A DNA stretch of 9,809 nucleotides from contig DHFQ01000032.1 in assembly GCA_002402325.1 (NCBI GenBank), forward strand, positions 1-9,809, in the 5' to 3' direction. Shown in pieces: positions 1-6,600 of the stretch. Source of the stretch: Candidatus Aminicenantes bacterium UBA4820 (GTDB taxonomy: Bacteria; Acidobacteriota; UBA4820). Below the pieces are notes generated by a model that ran no database searches, had not been told where the DNA came from, and worked only from the letters and a program-made list of their open reading frames with translations. The position numbers and the translations under genes are program-made. The first letter of the stretch is position 1. Each line of letters starts with the position of its first letter.

Positions 1-42
1 ATGCAAATCAATATCGGATTTAGGGAAAAACCAGAGGAGTAA
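1..42 (+). other. possible 3' end of a gene truncated by the window edge
   Basis: Frame 1 is open from the first base to a TAA at 40-42 and would encode a tail ending REKPEE. The ATG at position 1 is probably coincidence of the window edge. A weak hairpin follows directly, which fits a gene end, but 13 codons are too few to identify a protein and chance openness is quite possible. Confidence 0.25.
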
Positions 43-68
43 GATAAAATATTGTATCTTTTCTTTTT
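41..68 (+). terminator. weak candidate intrinsic terminator
   Basis: AAGATA (41-46) and TATCTT (55-60) pair around an 8-base loop and are followed by TTCTTTTT. The stem is only six A/T-rich pairs, so it would be weak. Its orientation suits the possible gene tail at 1-42, not the metalloprotease, which arrives from the other strand. Confidence 0.3.
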
Positions 69-86
69 ACTACAAAATTGTAGTAA
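67..86. repeat. perfect 20-base palindrome downstream of the metalloprotease
   Basis: TTACTACAA (67-75) is the exact reverse complement of TTGTAGTAA (78-86), separated by two bases. Neither strand has a T-run immediately after it, so it is not a classical terminator. It may act as a 3' stabilising hairpin for the minus-strand gene ending at 100, or as a protein-binding palindrome. No role can be assigned. Confidence 0.5.
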
Positions 87-99
87 TTAATGTTCAACT

Positions 100-3096
100 T
101 TACCTTAAGTAAATTTGTATTCTTGCGCTTCCTCCATCGGGGTTTTCAACTATAGCATAAACTTCATTTCCAGATTTGAGAAAATCTTTAAGTTGTTTGC
201 CTTTCTTTATTACGATGTGAGTGTCCGACTTTCTTGTAAAGTTAACCCATTCACTTTTGTTTCCATCAATTTCAAAATAAATTTTTAATCCTTCTTGAAA
301 GTTTGATCCATAAAGATGGAGTTTGAAGGGGTTTTTTGAAGTGGTAAATGAATTTATTTGAGGTGGAACAACCCTTCCCTCCTGATTTATTACAAATTGT
401 TTGTTATTGACTGTTATCTTTCCACTTCTTTGCGAAGATTCATTTTTGGAAACGGTGAAAGTTAGAGTATAACTACCTACTCCGCTTGAGTTTGAGGTGA
501 TAGAAATCCAAACTGAATCTGATTGAGCACTTGAAGGGCAACCTTCTTCTGTTATTATTTCAAAAGAACCTTCTCCCCCTTCACTTGAAAATGAGGAAGA
601 TTGTGGTGAAAGAGTTATTTCGCAACTTCCTCCCTGTTCAACAAGTTCGTAAGTTGAAGTTTCTGAGGAAGCCTTTGCAAGAACAAGTCTGCCTCTTATC
701 AAATCGTAATCCCCAAGCATATCGTAATATCCCGATGGAGGAGTTCCGCAATACACTTCCTCCTGCCAATTTGTCCCATCAAAAGACCAGTAGTCATAAA
801 AAAGGTTGTACTCTTCATCAGAACCCCCAAACAGGACAACTTTTTTTAACCTGTTGTTGTAACTCAAAACGGCATCGCACCTTTTGTCGGGTGAAATGTC
901 TACGCTTAGTTTTGTCCAACTGCTTCCATCGTAACTCCAGGTTTCATTTTTACAAATCTTTCCCGAATCAAAGTAGCCCCCAAAATAGATAACTTTATTT
1001 AAGTCGGGAAAATATGCAAGATTTCCGTAGTAGTAGTTGGGTCCGCTTGATGTTGTGTTACTAAAGTTAGAGCCATCCCATTCATAAGTTGCACCTGGTT
1101 TAATCATAACTATTACTTTTCTCTTACTATCGGTCGTTGCCCTGAAAGCCCAATCTGGAGGTGGTGAGTTTTGCGGATGAAGTTCACTCCATAGATGCGT
1201 TTTTGGGTCATAAGACCATGTATCGCCGTAACTTTCTTCAGTATCGTAATTGTAACCTCCAAAAAGTAATATTTTTTCATTTATAGCATCGTAAGCCATT
1301 GCAGGATAATACCTTGATGGAGGGGCAGGATTTGTTGAATAGGATGTCCATTTTGAACCATCATATTCAAGAGTTTCAGTAGAATCGTTTCCTCCGAATT
1401 TTACAAAAATTGATGTTGGAGGATAGTATGAGAATCCTCCATAATAAGAGTAACAGGGCGGGTCAAAAAATGTCTTTGAAACAAAGTAGGGCTCATCGGT
1501 ACACCCGGTTGAAAATACACTTTTTTTCCATAGAGAACTTCCCTTTGTTTCACCATCTCCCTTTGATTTTATCCAGAGGTTATACACTCTGTTAAGCGTA
1601 AGTTTTGAAGATGGCATTTGAAAAGATGTTTGAGTTGAAGGAATTGCTCCACTTTTGAATATCGTGTTGATACCTTCGTGAATCTCTATTTCATATCCAG
1701 ATGAATTTACTACCGGGTTCCATTCTATCAAAGGCGTCGTTCCAACTCCGAGCGAATTATCAAGAGGAGAGGTTACCTGTGGTGAAGAAAGGTCAGAACA
1801 GTTTATCAAACCGAAATCTGCTGTCATTGTTTCATTTATTTCAGAGATGTTTTCAACATTTACAAAACTGGAATTTCCGCTGTAAAAATCTGAATGCGGA
1901 AAAGAGGATGGTGTAAAAGTTTCATTGTTACCTTTGAAATAAAAATCCTCCGCATCACCCCATTTACCCTTCTCAATTTCCTCAAGCCCATCTGCCTCCA
2001 TAACTCTTACAAGTTTATGTTCGCTATAAGAGTTATCATACATCGTGTATCCATCGCAATCAAGGCGAGAATCAATGTGAAGTATCATAAGTCCTGATCC
2101 GGGAAAATCGGAATCATTTCCTTCTGTATATCTGTTTTGAACAATGAAATATTCGGAAAATGGGCTTTCACCTTGAAAATCTCTTGAAAGAACAACTGCG
2201 TAAGGGGTAGTTGAAAGAGGCTGAAGGGAAAGACTTTTCAAATCTGCAACAACTTCAGGATTTAACCAGCCCAAAATCCATTTTGAATATGCGTTGTGGT
2301 CTCCCCAGACACCATCCATAATATCAAGTCCACCCATTCCACCCCTTGGTCCTACAGAATCATCGTAGTCATAATAATCAGCAAGTCCTAAGGCATGTCC
2401 CGTTTCGTGAATTATTGTTGAGGGGTTGTCCTCTTCCCACTGCCAGGAAAAATCTCCCAACCTTTTACCATCAATTGTGTAACCTCGGTCATTAAAATAA
2501 CCCTGCCATCCCCACCAAAAATTCGCCCAACCTGTATCAGGTCCTGTCCAGAAGACGGCAAAGTAATCAATCTCACCATCCCCATCGTTGTCGCACTGGT
2601 CAAAACGAACTCCTTGATTATGGTAATAGGAGAGAGCCTCCTCTATCAACCCTTCAGCATCGTTGGTGTAGTGATCTCTCTGATTTTGTGCTTTGTACCA
2701 ACCATAGACATCTCCTGAAATGTTGAGTTTGCCATAAGAAGACCTTTCATAAAAATTTTTTAAACTTTCGTAAGGATAGTTGTTGATATTCCCCTCACCA
2801 ACAATCATCTCCTTTATTACATTTGAATCAATTGTGTGTGGATAATCGGGAAAATCAATAAGAAGAACGAACATTATTGGAGACCCACTTGAAGGAAATC
2901 CTGAAAAGCCTGGTAGTTTCTCCCCCCTTTCACCAATTTTTTGTCTGTAATTTCCAAGTTTTTTAGCAAAATCAAGGCTTTTTTGAAACTCACCGCTTTC
3001 TTTCAACCTTTCAATTTCACCCAATCTCGGTGGTTCAAGAGAAAAAATCAAAATAGAGCAAAAAATGGCGGTTATTACGACTAATATTTTCTTCAT
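100..3096 (-). CDS. secreted M6-type (immune inhibitor A-like) metalloprotease with Kelch-like, BACON-like and TIG-like modules
   Basis: The 998-residue product starts with a Sec signal peptide (MKK, then hydrophobic residues 4-20) and is predicted to be exported. The zinc site is HETGHALGLAD: H230, catalytic E231, H234 and probable third ligand D240, followed by a candidate Met-turn (LDIM, M260). This HExGHxxGxxD pattern is typical of family M6. An acidic DNDGDGEID segment (169-177) looks like a calcium loop. After the protease region come an FN3-like stretch (about 438-532), a Kelch-like region (about 550-815) with four FGG motifs near 568, 613, 706 and 757, a BACON-like domain (about 825-906, ending in the usual VINQEG) and an IPT/TIG-like end (about 911-998). 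The start is supported by GGGAGGT five bases upstream. The extra modules probably bind carbohydrate or protein, by inference. The function is likely extracellular protein degradation for nutrition. The family is clear; the substrate is unknown. Confidence 0.93.
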   Translation of the reverse strand: MKKILVVITAIFCSILIFSLEPPRLGEIERLKESGEFQKSLDFAKKLGNYRQKIGERGEKLPGFSGFPSSGSPIMFVLLIDFPDYPHTIDSNVIKEMIVGEGNINNYPYESLKNFYERSSYGKLNISGDVYGWYKAQNQRDHYTNDAEGLIEEALSYYHNQGVRFDQCDNDGDGEIDYFAVFWTGPDTGWANFWWGWQGYFNDRGYTIDGKRLGDFSWQWEEDNPSTIIHETGHALGLADYYDYDDSVGPRGGMGGLDIMDGVWGDHNAYSKWILGWLNPEVVADLKSLSLQPLSTTPYAVVLSRDFQGESPFSEYFIVQNRYTEGNDSDFPGSGLMILHIDSRLDCDGYTMYDNSYSEHKLVRVMEADGLEEIEKGKWGDAEDFYFKGNNETFTPSSFPHSDFYSGNSSFVNVENISEINETMTADFGLINCSDLSSPQVTSPLDNSLGVGTTPLIEWNPVVNSSGYEIEIHEGINTIFKSGAIPSTQTSFQMPSSKLTLNRVYNLWIKSKGDGETKGSSLWKKSVFSTGCTDEPYFVSKTFFDPPCYSYYGGFSYYPPTSIFVKFGGNDSTETLEYDGSKWTSYSTNPAPPSRYYPAMAYDAINEKILLFGGYNYDTEESYGDTWSYDPKTHLWSELHPQNSPPPDWAFRATTDSKRKVIVMIKPGATYEWDGSNFSNTTSSGPNYYYGNLAYFPDLNKVIYFGGYFDSGKICKNETWSYDGSSWTKLSVDISPDKRCDAVLSYNNRLKKVVLFGGSDEEYNLFYDYWSFDGTNWQEEVYCGTPPSGYYDMLGDYDLIRGRLVLAKASSETSTYELVEQGGSCEITLSPQSSSFSSEGGEGSFEIITEEGCPSSAQSDSVWISITSNSSGVGSYTLTFTVSKNESSQRSGKITVNNKQFVINQEGRVVPPQINSFTTSKNPFKLHLYGSNFQEGLKIYFEIDGNKSEWVNFTRKSDTHIVIKKGKQLKDFLKSGNEVYAIVENPDGGSARIQIYLR

Positions 3097-3147
3097 CTTT
3101 ACCTCCCTGAATATTTATAGTAACATAAAATCTAAAGGAATCCTCAA
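3097..3147. promoter_or_regulatory. 51-base divergent intergenic region with two ribosome binding sites
   Basis: Transcription of both flanking genes must start in or near these 51 bases. On the minus strand GGGAGGT (3101-3107) serves the metalloprotease. On the plus strand AAAGGA (3134-3139) lies eight bases before the ATG at 3148. TATAGT (3116-3121, plus) and TATAAA (3114-3119, minus) are the best -10-like hexamers, but neither has a convincing -35 box, so the promoters themselves are not defined. Confidence 0.4.
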
Positions 3148-3732
3148 ATGAAGACTAAAAAGGGTGTCTTTTGTCTTGAAATATCAGATTGGTTTGGCTC
3201 AATGAAGAAGAAAAACACTGTTGAGCCTGTCCTTGAACTTCTTCACCATTCTCCTCTTGAGGTTCGTTATATTCATCGGGATGTAGCGACAAAAGAGGAG
3301 CTAAATTTTTATTTAGGCAAATGGACTCTTGCTGAATACAGGAGTTATCCCATTTTATACCTTGCCTTTCACGGGGCACCCGGTGAACTTTTCCTTGCAG
3401 AAAATAGCGGGATGATAAACATTGAGGAGTTGCTCAAGATATTGGAGGGAAAGTGCCACAAAAAAATCATCCATTTCGGAGCGTGCAGTGTCTTTAATCT
3501 TGAAGGGAGAGTTTTGAAGAGAATTATAAGCAGATTTGATGCCCTCGCAATTTCAGGATACTCATCGGAGGTTGATTGGGTAACATCATCAGTATTTGAG
3601 ATGCTCTTTTTAGCAGAACTTCAAAAAAATGCTTTAACTAAATCAGGGATTCTTGCCGTAAAAAACAGGATAAAAGAGATTGCACCACACTTAAGCAAAA
3701 AACTTGGTTTCAAAATGGTAGTAAAAGAATAA
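3148..3732 (+). CDS. caspase/CHAT-like fold protein resembling DUF6642
   Basis: The 194-residue cytosolic protein has no signal peptide or membrane segment. Two features resemble clan CD peptidases (caspase, gingipain, CHAT): a beta strand ending in a histidine, ILYLAFHGAPG (H75), and a second strand ending in a cysteine, IIHFGACSV (C113). The 38-residue spacing and small residues around both suit a His-Cys catalytic pair. The opening GVFCLEISDW, the IHRDVATKEEL stretch (42-52) and the later SGYSSEVDWVTSSVFE (136-151) match my memory of the uncharacterised DUF6642 family; this is recall, not a search. Proteolytic activity is inferred. The ATG at 3148 has AAAGGA eight bases upstream. The gene is divergent from the secreted metalloprotease and 78 bases before the methyltransferase, which has its own promoter, so it may stand alone. 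Confidence 0.75.
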   Translation: MKTKKGVFCLEISDWFGSMKKKNTVEPVLELLHHSPLEVRYIHRDVATKEELNFYLGKWTLAEYRSYPILYLAFHGAPGELFLAENSGMINIEELLKILEGKCHKKIIHFGACSVFNLEGRVLKRIISRFDALAISGYSSEVDWVTSSVFEMLFLAELQKNALTKSGILAVKNRIKEIAPHLSKKLGFKMVVKE

Positions 3733-3741
3733 GATTGAATC

Positions 3742-3811
3742 TCTTTTGAACCCTATCCATTTTCAATAAACCTTTCGCACTTCAAAAGAAAAGGTTATAA
3801 TGTCTTTTGAA
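3742..3811. repeat. three copies of a 9-mer forming a candidate operator
   Basis: TCTTTTGAA occurs at 3742-3750 and 3803-3811, and its exact reverse complement TTCAAAAGA at 3781-3789. The last two form a perfect 9-bp inverted repeat with a 13-base spacer that contains TATAAT (3796-3801). The right arm reaches the first base of the methyltransferase ATG. A protein bound here would block the promoter, so autoregulation of the methyltransferase is a reasonable inference. I noticed one further copy in this window, at 559-567 inside the metalloprotease gene. Confidence 0.6.
3774..3801 (+). promoter_or_regulatory. candidate promoter of the methyltransferase
   Basis: A perfect TATAAT (3796-3801) is preceded by TTCGCA (3774-3779; four of six matches to TTGACA) at 16 bases. 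The expected start site is about 3807-3810, immediately before the ATG at 3811, so the mRNA would have almost no leader. No Shine-Dalgarno sequence precedes that ATG, in keeping with this. Confidence 0.6.
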
Positions 3812-5076
3812 TGATTTACGACAATAAACAGATTAACAAATCGGAAGATGATTGGACTTTTAACGGCGTATCAACAAGAGATTTGACCCACTGTTATCAC
3901 GATTATCCCGCAAGGATGATTCCTCAAGTAGTAAGAAAGTTGCTTGAACTTTTCGGAAAAGATGCCGAGATTCTCTTTGATCCTTATTGTGGAAGTGGAA
4001 CTTCATTGGTAGAGGCAAATATAAAAGGAATTGATGCAATAGGAACCGATCTCAACCCTCTTGCAAGGCTAATTGCTAAAGCAAAAACTTCAACCCCAGA
4101 TGTAAAAATGGTTGAAAATTTAATTGTCCTATTTGAAAAAAATGCTTTGAAAGATAGAATGTTAAGAATAAAGGATGATTCAGAAATCTATGGAATTCCA
4201 AGACTCCACTTTTGGTTTAAAGAAAGTGTTGTCAAAAAACTTTTTGAAATAAGGAATTTTATAGATTCAATTGAATCTGAAGAAATCAAATTTTTCTTTC
4301 AAGTTGCATTTAGCGAAGCTGTGAGGGAAAGTTCAAATACAAGGAATGATGAATTTAAACTTTACAGATATAATGAGGAAACACTTTCAAAATTCGACCC
4401 TGATGTATATCAAATAATGGTATCAAAATTAAGAAGAAACCTTGCGGGATTAAAACAATTCACTGAAATTATTTGTAGATTTGAAAAAAAACCAAAAACA
4501 ACAATCTACGATTTTGACACTGTTGAGGGAATTCCAAAAGAGTTTAAAGAAAGCATTGATATAGTAATAACCTCACCACCCTACGGTGATTCCCGAACGA
4601 CAGTCGCTTATGGCCAATATTCAAGGCTATCTTCTCAATGGCTTGGACTTAAAGAACCTCAAAAAGTGGACAATAGACTTATGGGTGGAAGGAAGTTAAA
4701 GGAAATTCCGGATTTTCACTGCGAAAACCTTTTAGATGCTCTTTCAAAAATTAAAAAGAAAGATGAAAAAAGGGCGTTAGAAGTCGCATCATTTTACAAC
4801 GATCTTTTTCAATCAATTAAAAATGTTTCCACAAGTTTGAAGAGGGGTGCATTCGCTTGTTATGTTGTTGGAAATAGAAAAGTCAAAGGCATAGTTCTTC
4901 CAACAGATACGGCGATAGTTGAATTTTTTGCCTTTTGCGGTTTTGACCACCATTCATCATTTGTAAGATCAATTCCGAACAAAAGAATGCCAAAAAGAAA
5001 TAGTCCAACCAATATAAAAGGAATCATAGACGAAACGATGACAAAAGAACACATAGTCGTTATGAGAAAAAGATAG
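3811..5076 (+). CDS. DNA amino-methyltransferase (N4-cytosine or N6-adenine), restriction-modification type
   Basis: The 421-residue enzyme would transfer a methyl group from S-adenosylmethionine to an exocyclic amino group in DNA. The AdoMet-binding motif I is FDPYCGSGT (56-64), followed by GTDLNPLA (78-85). The catalytic motif IV is TSPPY (254-258). Motif I precedes motif IV with about 190 residues between them, which suits an alpha-like order with the target-recognition region in the middle. The N-terminal HCYHDYPARMIP stretch (28-38) resembles motif X. S/TPPY favours N4-cytosine, but the base cannot be decided from sequence. There is no ribosome binding site; a TATAAT box lies nine bases upstream, suggesting leaderless translation. 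Residues 390-401 (NKRMPKRNSPTN) and the TKEHIVVMRKR end look intact. No full-length restriction endonuclease is present; the downstream ORF may be its remnant. The specificity is unknown. Confidence 0.9.
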   Translation: MIYDNKQINKSEDDWTFNGVSTRDLTHCYHDYPARMIPQVVRKLLELFGKDAEILFDPYCGSGTSLVEANIKGIDAIGTDLNPLARLIAKAKTSTPDVKMVENLIVLFEKNALKDRMLRIKDDSEIYGIPRLHFWFKESVVKKLFEIRNFIDSIESEEIKFFFQVAFSEAVRESSNTRNDEFKLYRYNEETLSKFDPDVYQIMVSKLRRNLAGLKQFTEIICRFEKKPKTTIYDFDTVEGIPKEFKESIDIVITSPPYGDSRTTVAYGQYSRLSSQWLGLKEPQKVDNRLMGGRKLKEIPDFHCENLLDALSKIKKKDEKRALEVASFYNDLFQSIKNVSTSLKRGAFACYVVGNRKVKGIVLPTDTAIVEFFAFCGFDHHSSFVRSIPNKRMPKRNSPTNIKGIIDETMTKEHIVVMRKR

Positions 5077-5082
5077 ATTCTT
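5057..5082 (+). repeat. direct repeat, copy 1, at the 3' end of the methyltransferase gene
   Basis: This stretch begins TCGTTATGAGAAAAAGATAG and ends ATTCTT. It matches the sequence at 5721-5745 at 23 of 26 aligned positions with one gap. In both copies the TAG is a gene stop codon and the preceding codons encode Arg-Lys-Arg. Part of the match is A-rich low complexity, but the shared TCGT and TTCTT flanks extend it. Confidence 0.45.
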
Positions 5083-5090
5083 AAAATTGA

Positions 5091-5360
5091 ATGTTAAAGG
5101 ATTATTTAGAGGGTTTGATTAAAGAACTGCAACCAAAGAATCAAAGATTAATAAATGCAAGGTTAGGAAGGCTGAAATCAGTTTTTCCTTTTACCGAATA
5201 TGAATATGTGATTATGTTTCTCTTTAGTAAGGGAATTATTAAGTTTAGACAGTATTTTGAAGCAATCCTTAAATACATCATTTTTTGTCACTTTGAGTCT
5301 GTTATTTATTCTGCACCAGATTAGGATGTATTTAAATATATGGAAAAATTGTGGAGGTAA
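5091..5360 (+). pseudogene. degraded ORF after the methyltransferase, possibly a restriction-endonuclease remnant
   Basis: An ATG 14 bases after the methyltransferase stop opens a 77-codon frame ending at TAG 5322-5324. The same frame continues past that stop as DVFKYMEKLWR and ends at TAA 5358-5360, exactly where the ribosome binding site of the next gene lies, the arrangement expected of an intact coupled gene. No good Shine-Dalgarno site precedes 5091. The N-terminal half (KDYLEGLIKELQ, then YEYVIMFLFSKG and FRQYFEAILKYI) looks like real helical protein. The segment before the stop (IYSAPD) faintly recalls a SAPR-type motif I associate with type II endonucleases; this is memory only and weak. 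Location after a methyltransferase is the main argument. It could instead be a small unknown protein of 77 residues. Confidence 0.45.
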
Positions 5361-5361
5361 A

Positions 5362-5739
5362 ATGATCTTGACTCTTCTTTCGCTTATCGTGATGGTTCTT
5401 TTGATTTTAACAAAACTTTACGATTGCTTAACGACTATTAAAGGGATTGAAAGAAAGGGCTGCAATTGTGAGAGCAATCCTTTCGCAAGGATACTTATGG
5501 ACAAAATAGGAATAAAAGCAACCGTTTGGCTAATCTTTTTATTGGTTGTATTGATAGCCGTTTTTGCGGAAGCAATCTCTCTTTTTATCGGAAAGGTTGC
5601 ACTATTCCTCTACATCATTGTAGGTCTTTTTGTCTCAATTGTTCAATATGGTGTTGCTCATAAAAACTTAACGGAAAAGGAGAACCTCATTTCTAAAATG
5701 GTTTTTAAATTATATTCATTTCGTATAAGAAAAAGATAG
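5362..5739 (+). CDS. small multi-pass membrane protein, DUF5658-like
   Basis: I start this at the ATG at 5362, four bases after TGGAGGT, not at the upstream in-frame ATG at 5257, which lies inside the preceding ORF and has no ribosome binding site. The 125-residue product has three hydrophobic segments (about 2-19, 53-75, 78-97) and a basic C-terminus (RIRKR). Between the first two lies YDCLTTIKGIERKGCNCESNP (20-40): an Asp and Thr at the membrane edge followed by a Glu-x-Asn-Pro motif, the hallmark I associate with the uncharacterised DUF5658 membrane family. C34 and C36 are an extra CxC. The function is unknown. The gene is closely spaced after the degraded ORF and its 3' end repeats that of the methyltransferase. 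Confidence 0.75.
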   Translation: MILTLLSLIVMVLLILTKLYDCLTTIKGIERKGCNCESNPFARILMDKIGIKATVWLIFLLVVLIAVFAEAISLFIGKVALFLYIIVGLFVSIVQYGVAHKNLTEKENLISKMVFKLYSFRIRKR

Positions 5740-5745
5740 TTTCTT
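5721..5745 (+). repeat. direct repeat, copy 2, at the 3' end of the membrane-protein gene
   Basis: This copy begins TCGTATAAGAAAAAGATAG and ends TTTCTT; it pairs with 5057-5082. The two copies bracket about 640 bases containing the degraded ORF and the membrane protein. Such a repeat could be a recombination scar or attachment-like duplication, or simple A-rich convergence at two gene ends. Confidence 0.45.
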
Positions 5746-5749
5746 TTTT
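5727..5749 (+). terminator. weak candidate intrinsic terminator after the membrane-protein gene
   Basis: AAGAAA (5727-5732) pairs with TTTCTT (5740-5745) around a 7-base loop that contains the TAG stop, and TTTT follows (5746-5749). The stem is short and A/T-rich. It lies at the boundary where ribosome binding sites switch from weak to strong, so it may separate two transcription units. Confidence 0.35.
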
Positions 5750-5854
5750 AACAATCAGATGTTTTAACCTGTCCTCTCTTTTGCAACATATACTATGCTA
5801 TTATGTTCTTGTAAAGGTAAGTAAGATACCGCATAAAGAAAGGAGGTGATTGAA
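5740..5854 (+). promoter_or_regulatory. leader region of the ankyrin/protease/AAA+ gene cluster
   Basis: This gap probably holds the operon promoter. TATACT (5789-5794) is a good -10 match but has no clear -35 at 17 bases; TTGCAA (5781-5786) and TATTAT (5799-5804) are wrongly spaced as a pair. At its end AAAGGAGGTGAT (5839-5850) matches 12 bases of the usual anti-Shine-Dalgarno complement, and its GGAGG core is eight bases before an ATG at 5855. Confidence 0.45.
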
Positions 5855-5938
5855 ATGAACGATTTTAACGATTCAATTGGTGAATTTCAATTAAAAGTTT
5901 TAGTGCCCACTTCGGGTAGAAAGGAGATTTTAAAATGA
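5855..5938 (+). CDS. possible 27-residue peptide, translationally coupled to the ankyrin gene
   Basis: The ORF starts MNDFNDSIGEFQLK, ends GRKEILK and stops at TGA 5936-5938, overlapping the next start as ATGA. Its Shine-Dalgarno sequence (5839-5850) is the strongest in the window. The ribosome binding site of the ankyrin gene (AAAGGAG, 5920-5926) lies within its last codons. It is mixed polar and hydrophobic with no membrane segment, no cysteine and no RiPP-like core that I recognise. It may be a leader peptide that drives coupling, a small functional protein, or the remaining start of a decayed gene. Confidence 0.5.
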   Translation: MNDFNDSIGEFQLKVLVPTSGRKEILK

Positions 5939-6522
5939 TTAACATTTTTGATTTGTTAGAAAAAAAAGAGATTGAATCAATTAAATTGCTCTCCCCTGAA
6001 ATATTCCTTTTAAAAAACATTGAAGGAGAGACACCATTTATGGTTGCAATCAGAGAAAACTTTAATGAAGCAATTGATTTCTTTATGTCCTTAGATGAGA
6101 TGCCATTCTTAAATTTTGTTAACAAAAAGGAGTATAACGCTTTAATCTATGCAATTAATAGTAAAAATGAAGACCTCGCCTTTAAATTAATAAAAAAGGG
6201 AATAAACATCCATCAAAAAGACAATTTGAAAGAGAACACGCTGCTTTGGGCTGCAATGATGGGTCTTGAGAAATTAGCGATTGAACTTGTCCTTCTTGGT
6301 GTTGATGTAAATGGTGAAAATCTTTTTGGCTTGACACCACTTTGTGCTGCAGCACTTAACAATGAAAGAGAACTTGCAAAACTTCTTATGGATTTTGGTG
6401 CCAACAAAGATCACACGGATATGTATGGGATGAATGCTGCATCGTGGGCAAACTTTCAACAAAACCACGACATTTGCAATTTTATAATTGCTTACAAACC
6501 ATCACTTTCAATTTGTGATTAG
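5935..6522 (+). CDS. ankyrin-repeat protein
   Basis: The 195-residue cytosolic protein is built almost wholly of ankyrin repeats, which mediate protein-protein contacts. Repeat starts are visible near residue 30 (EGETPFMVAIRENFNEAIDF), 64 (KEYNALIYAINSKNEDLAFK), 98 (LKENTLLWAAMMGLEKLAIE), 131 (FGLTPLCAAALNNERELAKL) and 163 (MYGMNAASWANFQQNHDIC); the third and fourth are the most canonical. There is no signal peptide, membrane segment or catalytic domain. The ATG at 5935 has AAAGGAG eight bases upstream and overlaps the preceding stop. The partner is unknown; the downstream protease and ATPase are obvious candidates by position only. Confidence 0.88.
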   Translation: MINIFDLLEKKEIESIKLLSPEIFLLKNIEGETPFMVAIRENFNEAIDFFMSLDEMPFLNFVNKKEYNALIYAINSKNEDLAFKLIKKGINIHQKDNLKENTLLWAAMMGLEKLAIELVLLGVDVNGENLFGLTPLCAAALNNERELAKLLMDFGANKDHTDMYGMNAASWANFQQNHDICNFIIAYKPSLSICD

Positions 6523-6600
6523 AAGAAAAAATGTCATTTATGAGAAGTTTTATGTGTTTGTTTTATAAAATAGGGCAACGGGTTAAGAAAGGAGATTTCA
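6523..6600 (+). promoter_or_regulatory. intergenic gap with possible secondary promoter
   Basis: TATAAA (6564-6569) lies about 31 bases before the next start and is followed by a purine start-like GGG, but the bases at -35 (TGAGAA, 6541-6546) are a poor match. AAAGGAG (6588-6594) is the ribosome binding site for the ATG at 6601, with six bases between. An internal promoter is possible; read-through from the ankyrin gene is equally likely. Confidence 0.25.

Noticed and set aside
67..86. BlaI/CopY-type operator
   Set aside because: The TACA/TGTA spacing is four bases, not the usual two, and no regulated gene start lies nearby.
531..992. 153-codon plus-strand ORF inside the metalloprotease gene
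   Set aside because: It is antisense to the Kelch/BACON-coding part of a clear gene, has no ribosome binding site, and its translation is low-complexity without domain character.
5257..5361. Longer N-terminus for the membrane protein starting at 5257
   Set aside because: There is no ribosome binding site, it overlaps the preceding ORF, and the DUF5658-like part begins naturally at the ATG at 5362 with TGGAGGT.
5865..6125. 86-codon minus-strand ORF
   Set aside because: It is antisense to the ankyrin gene and its leader, with no ribosome binding site; a shadow.
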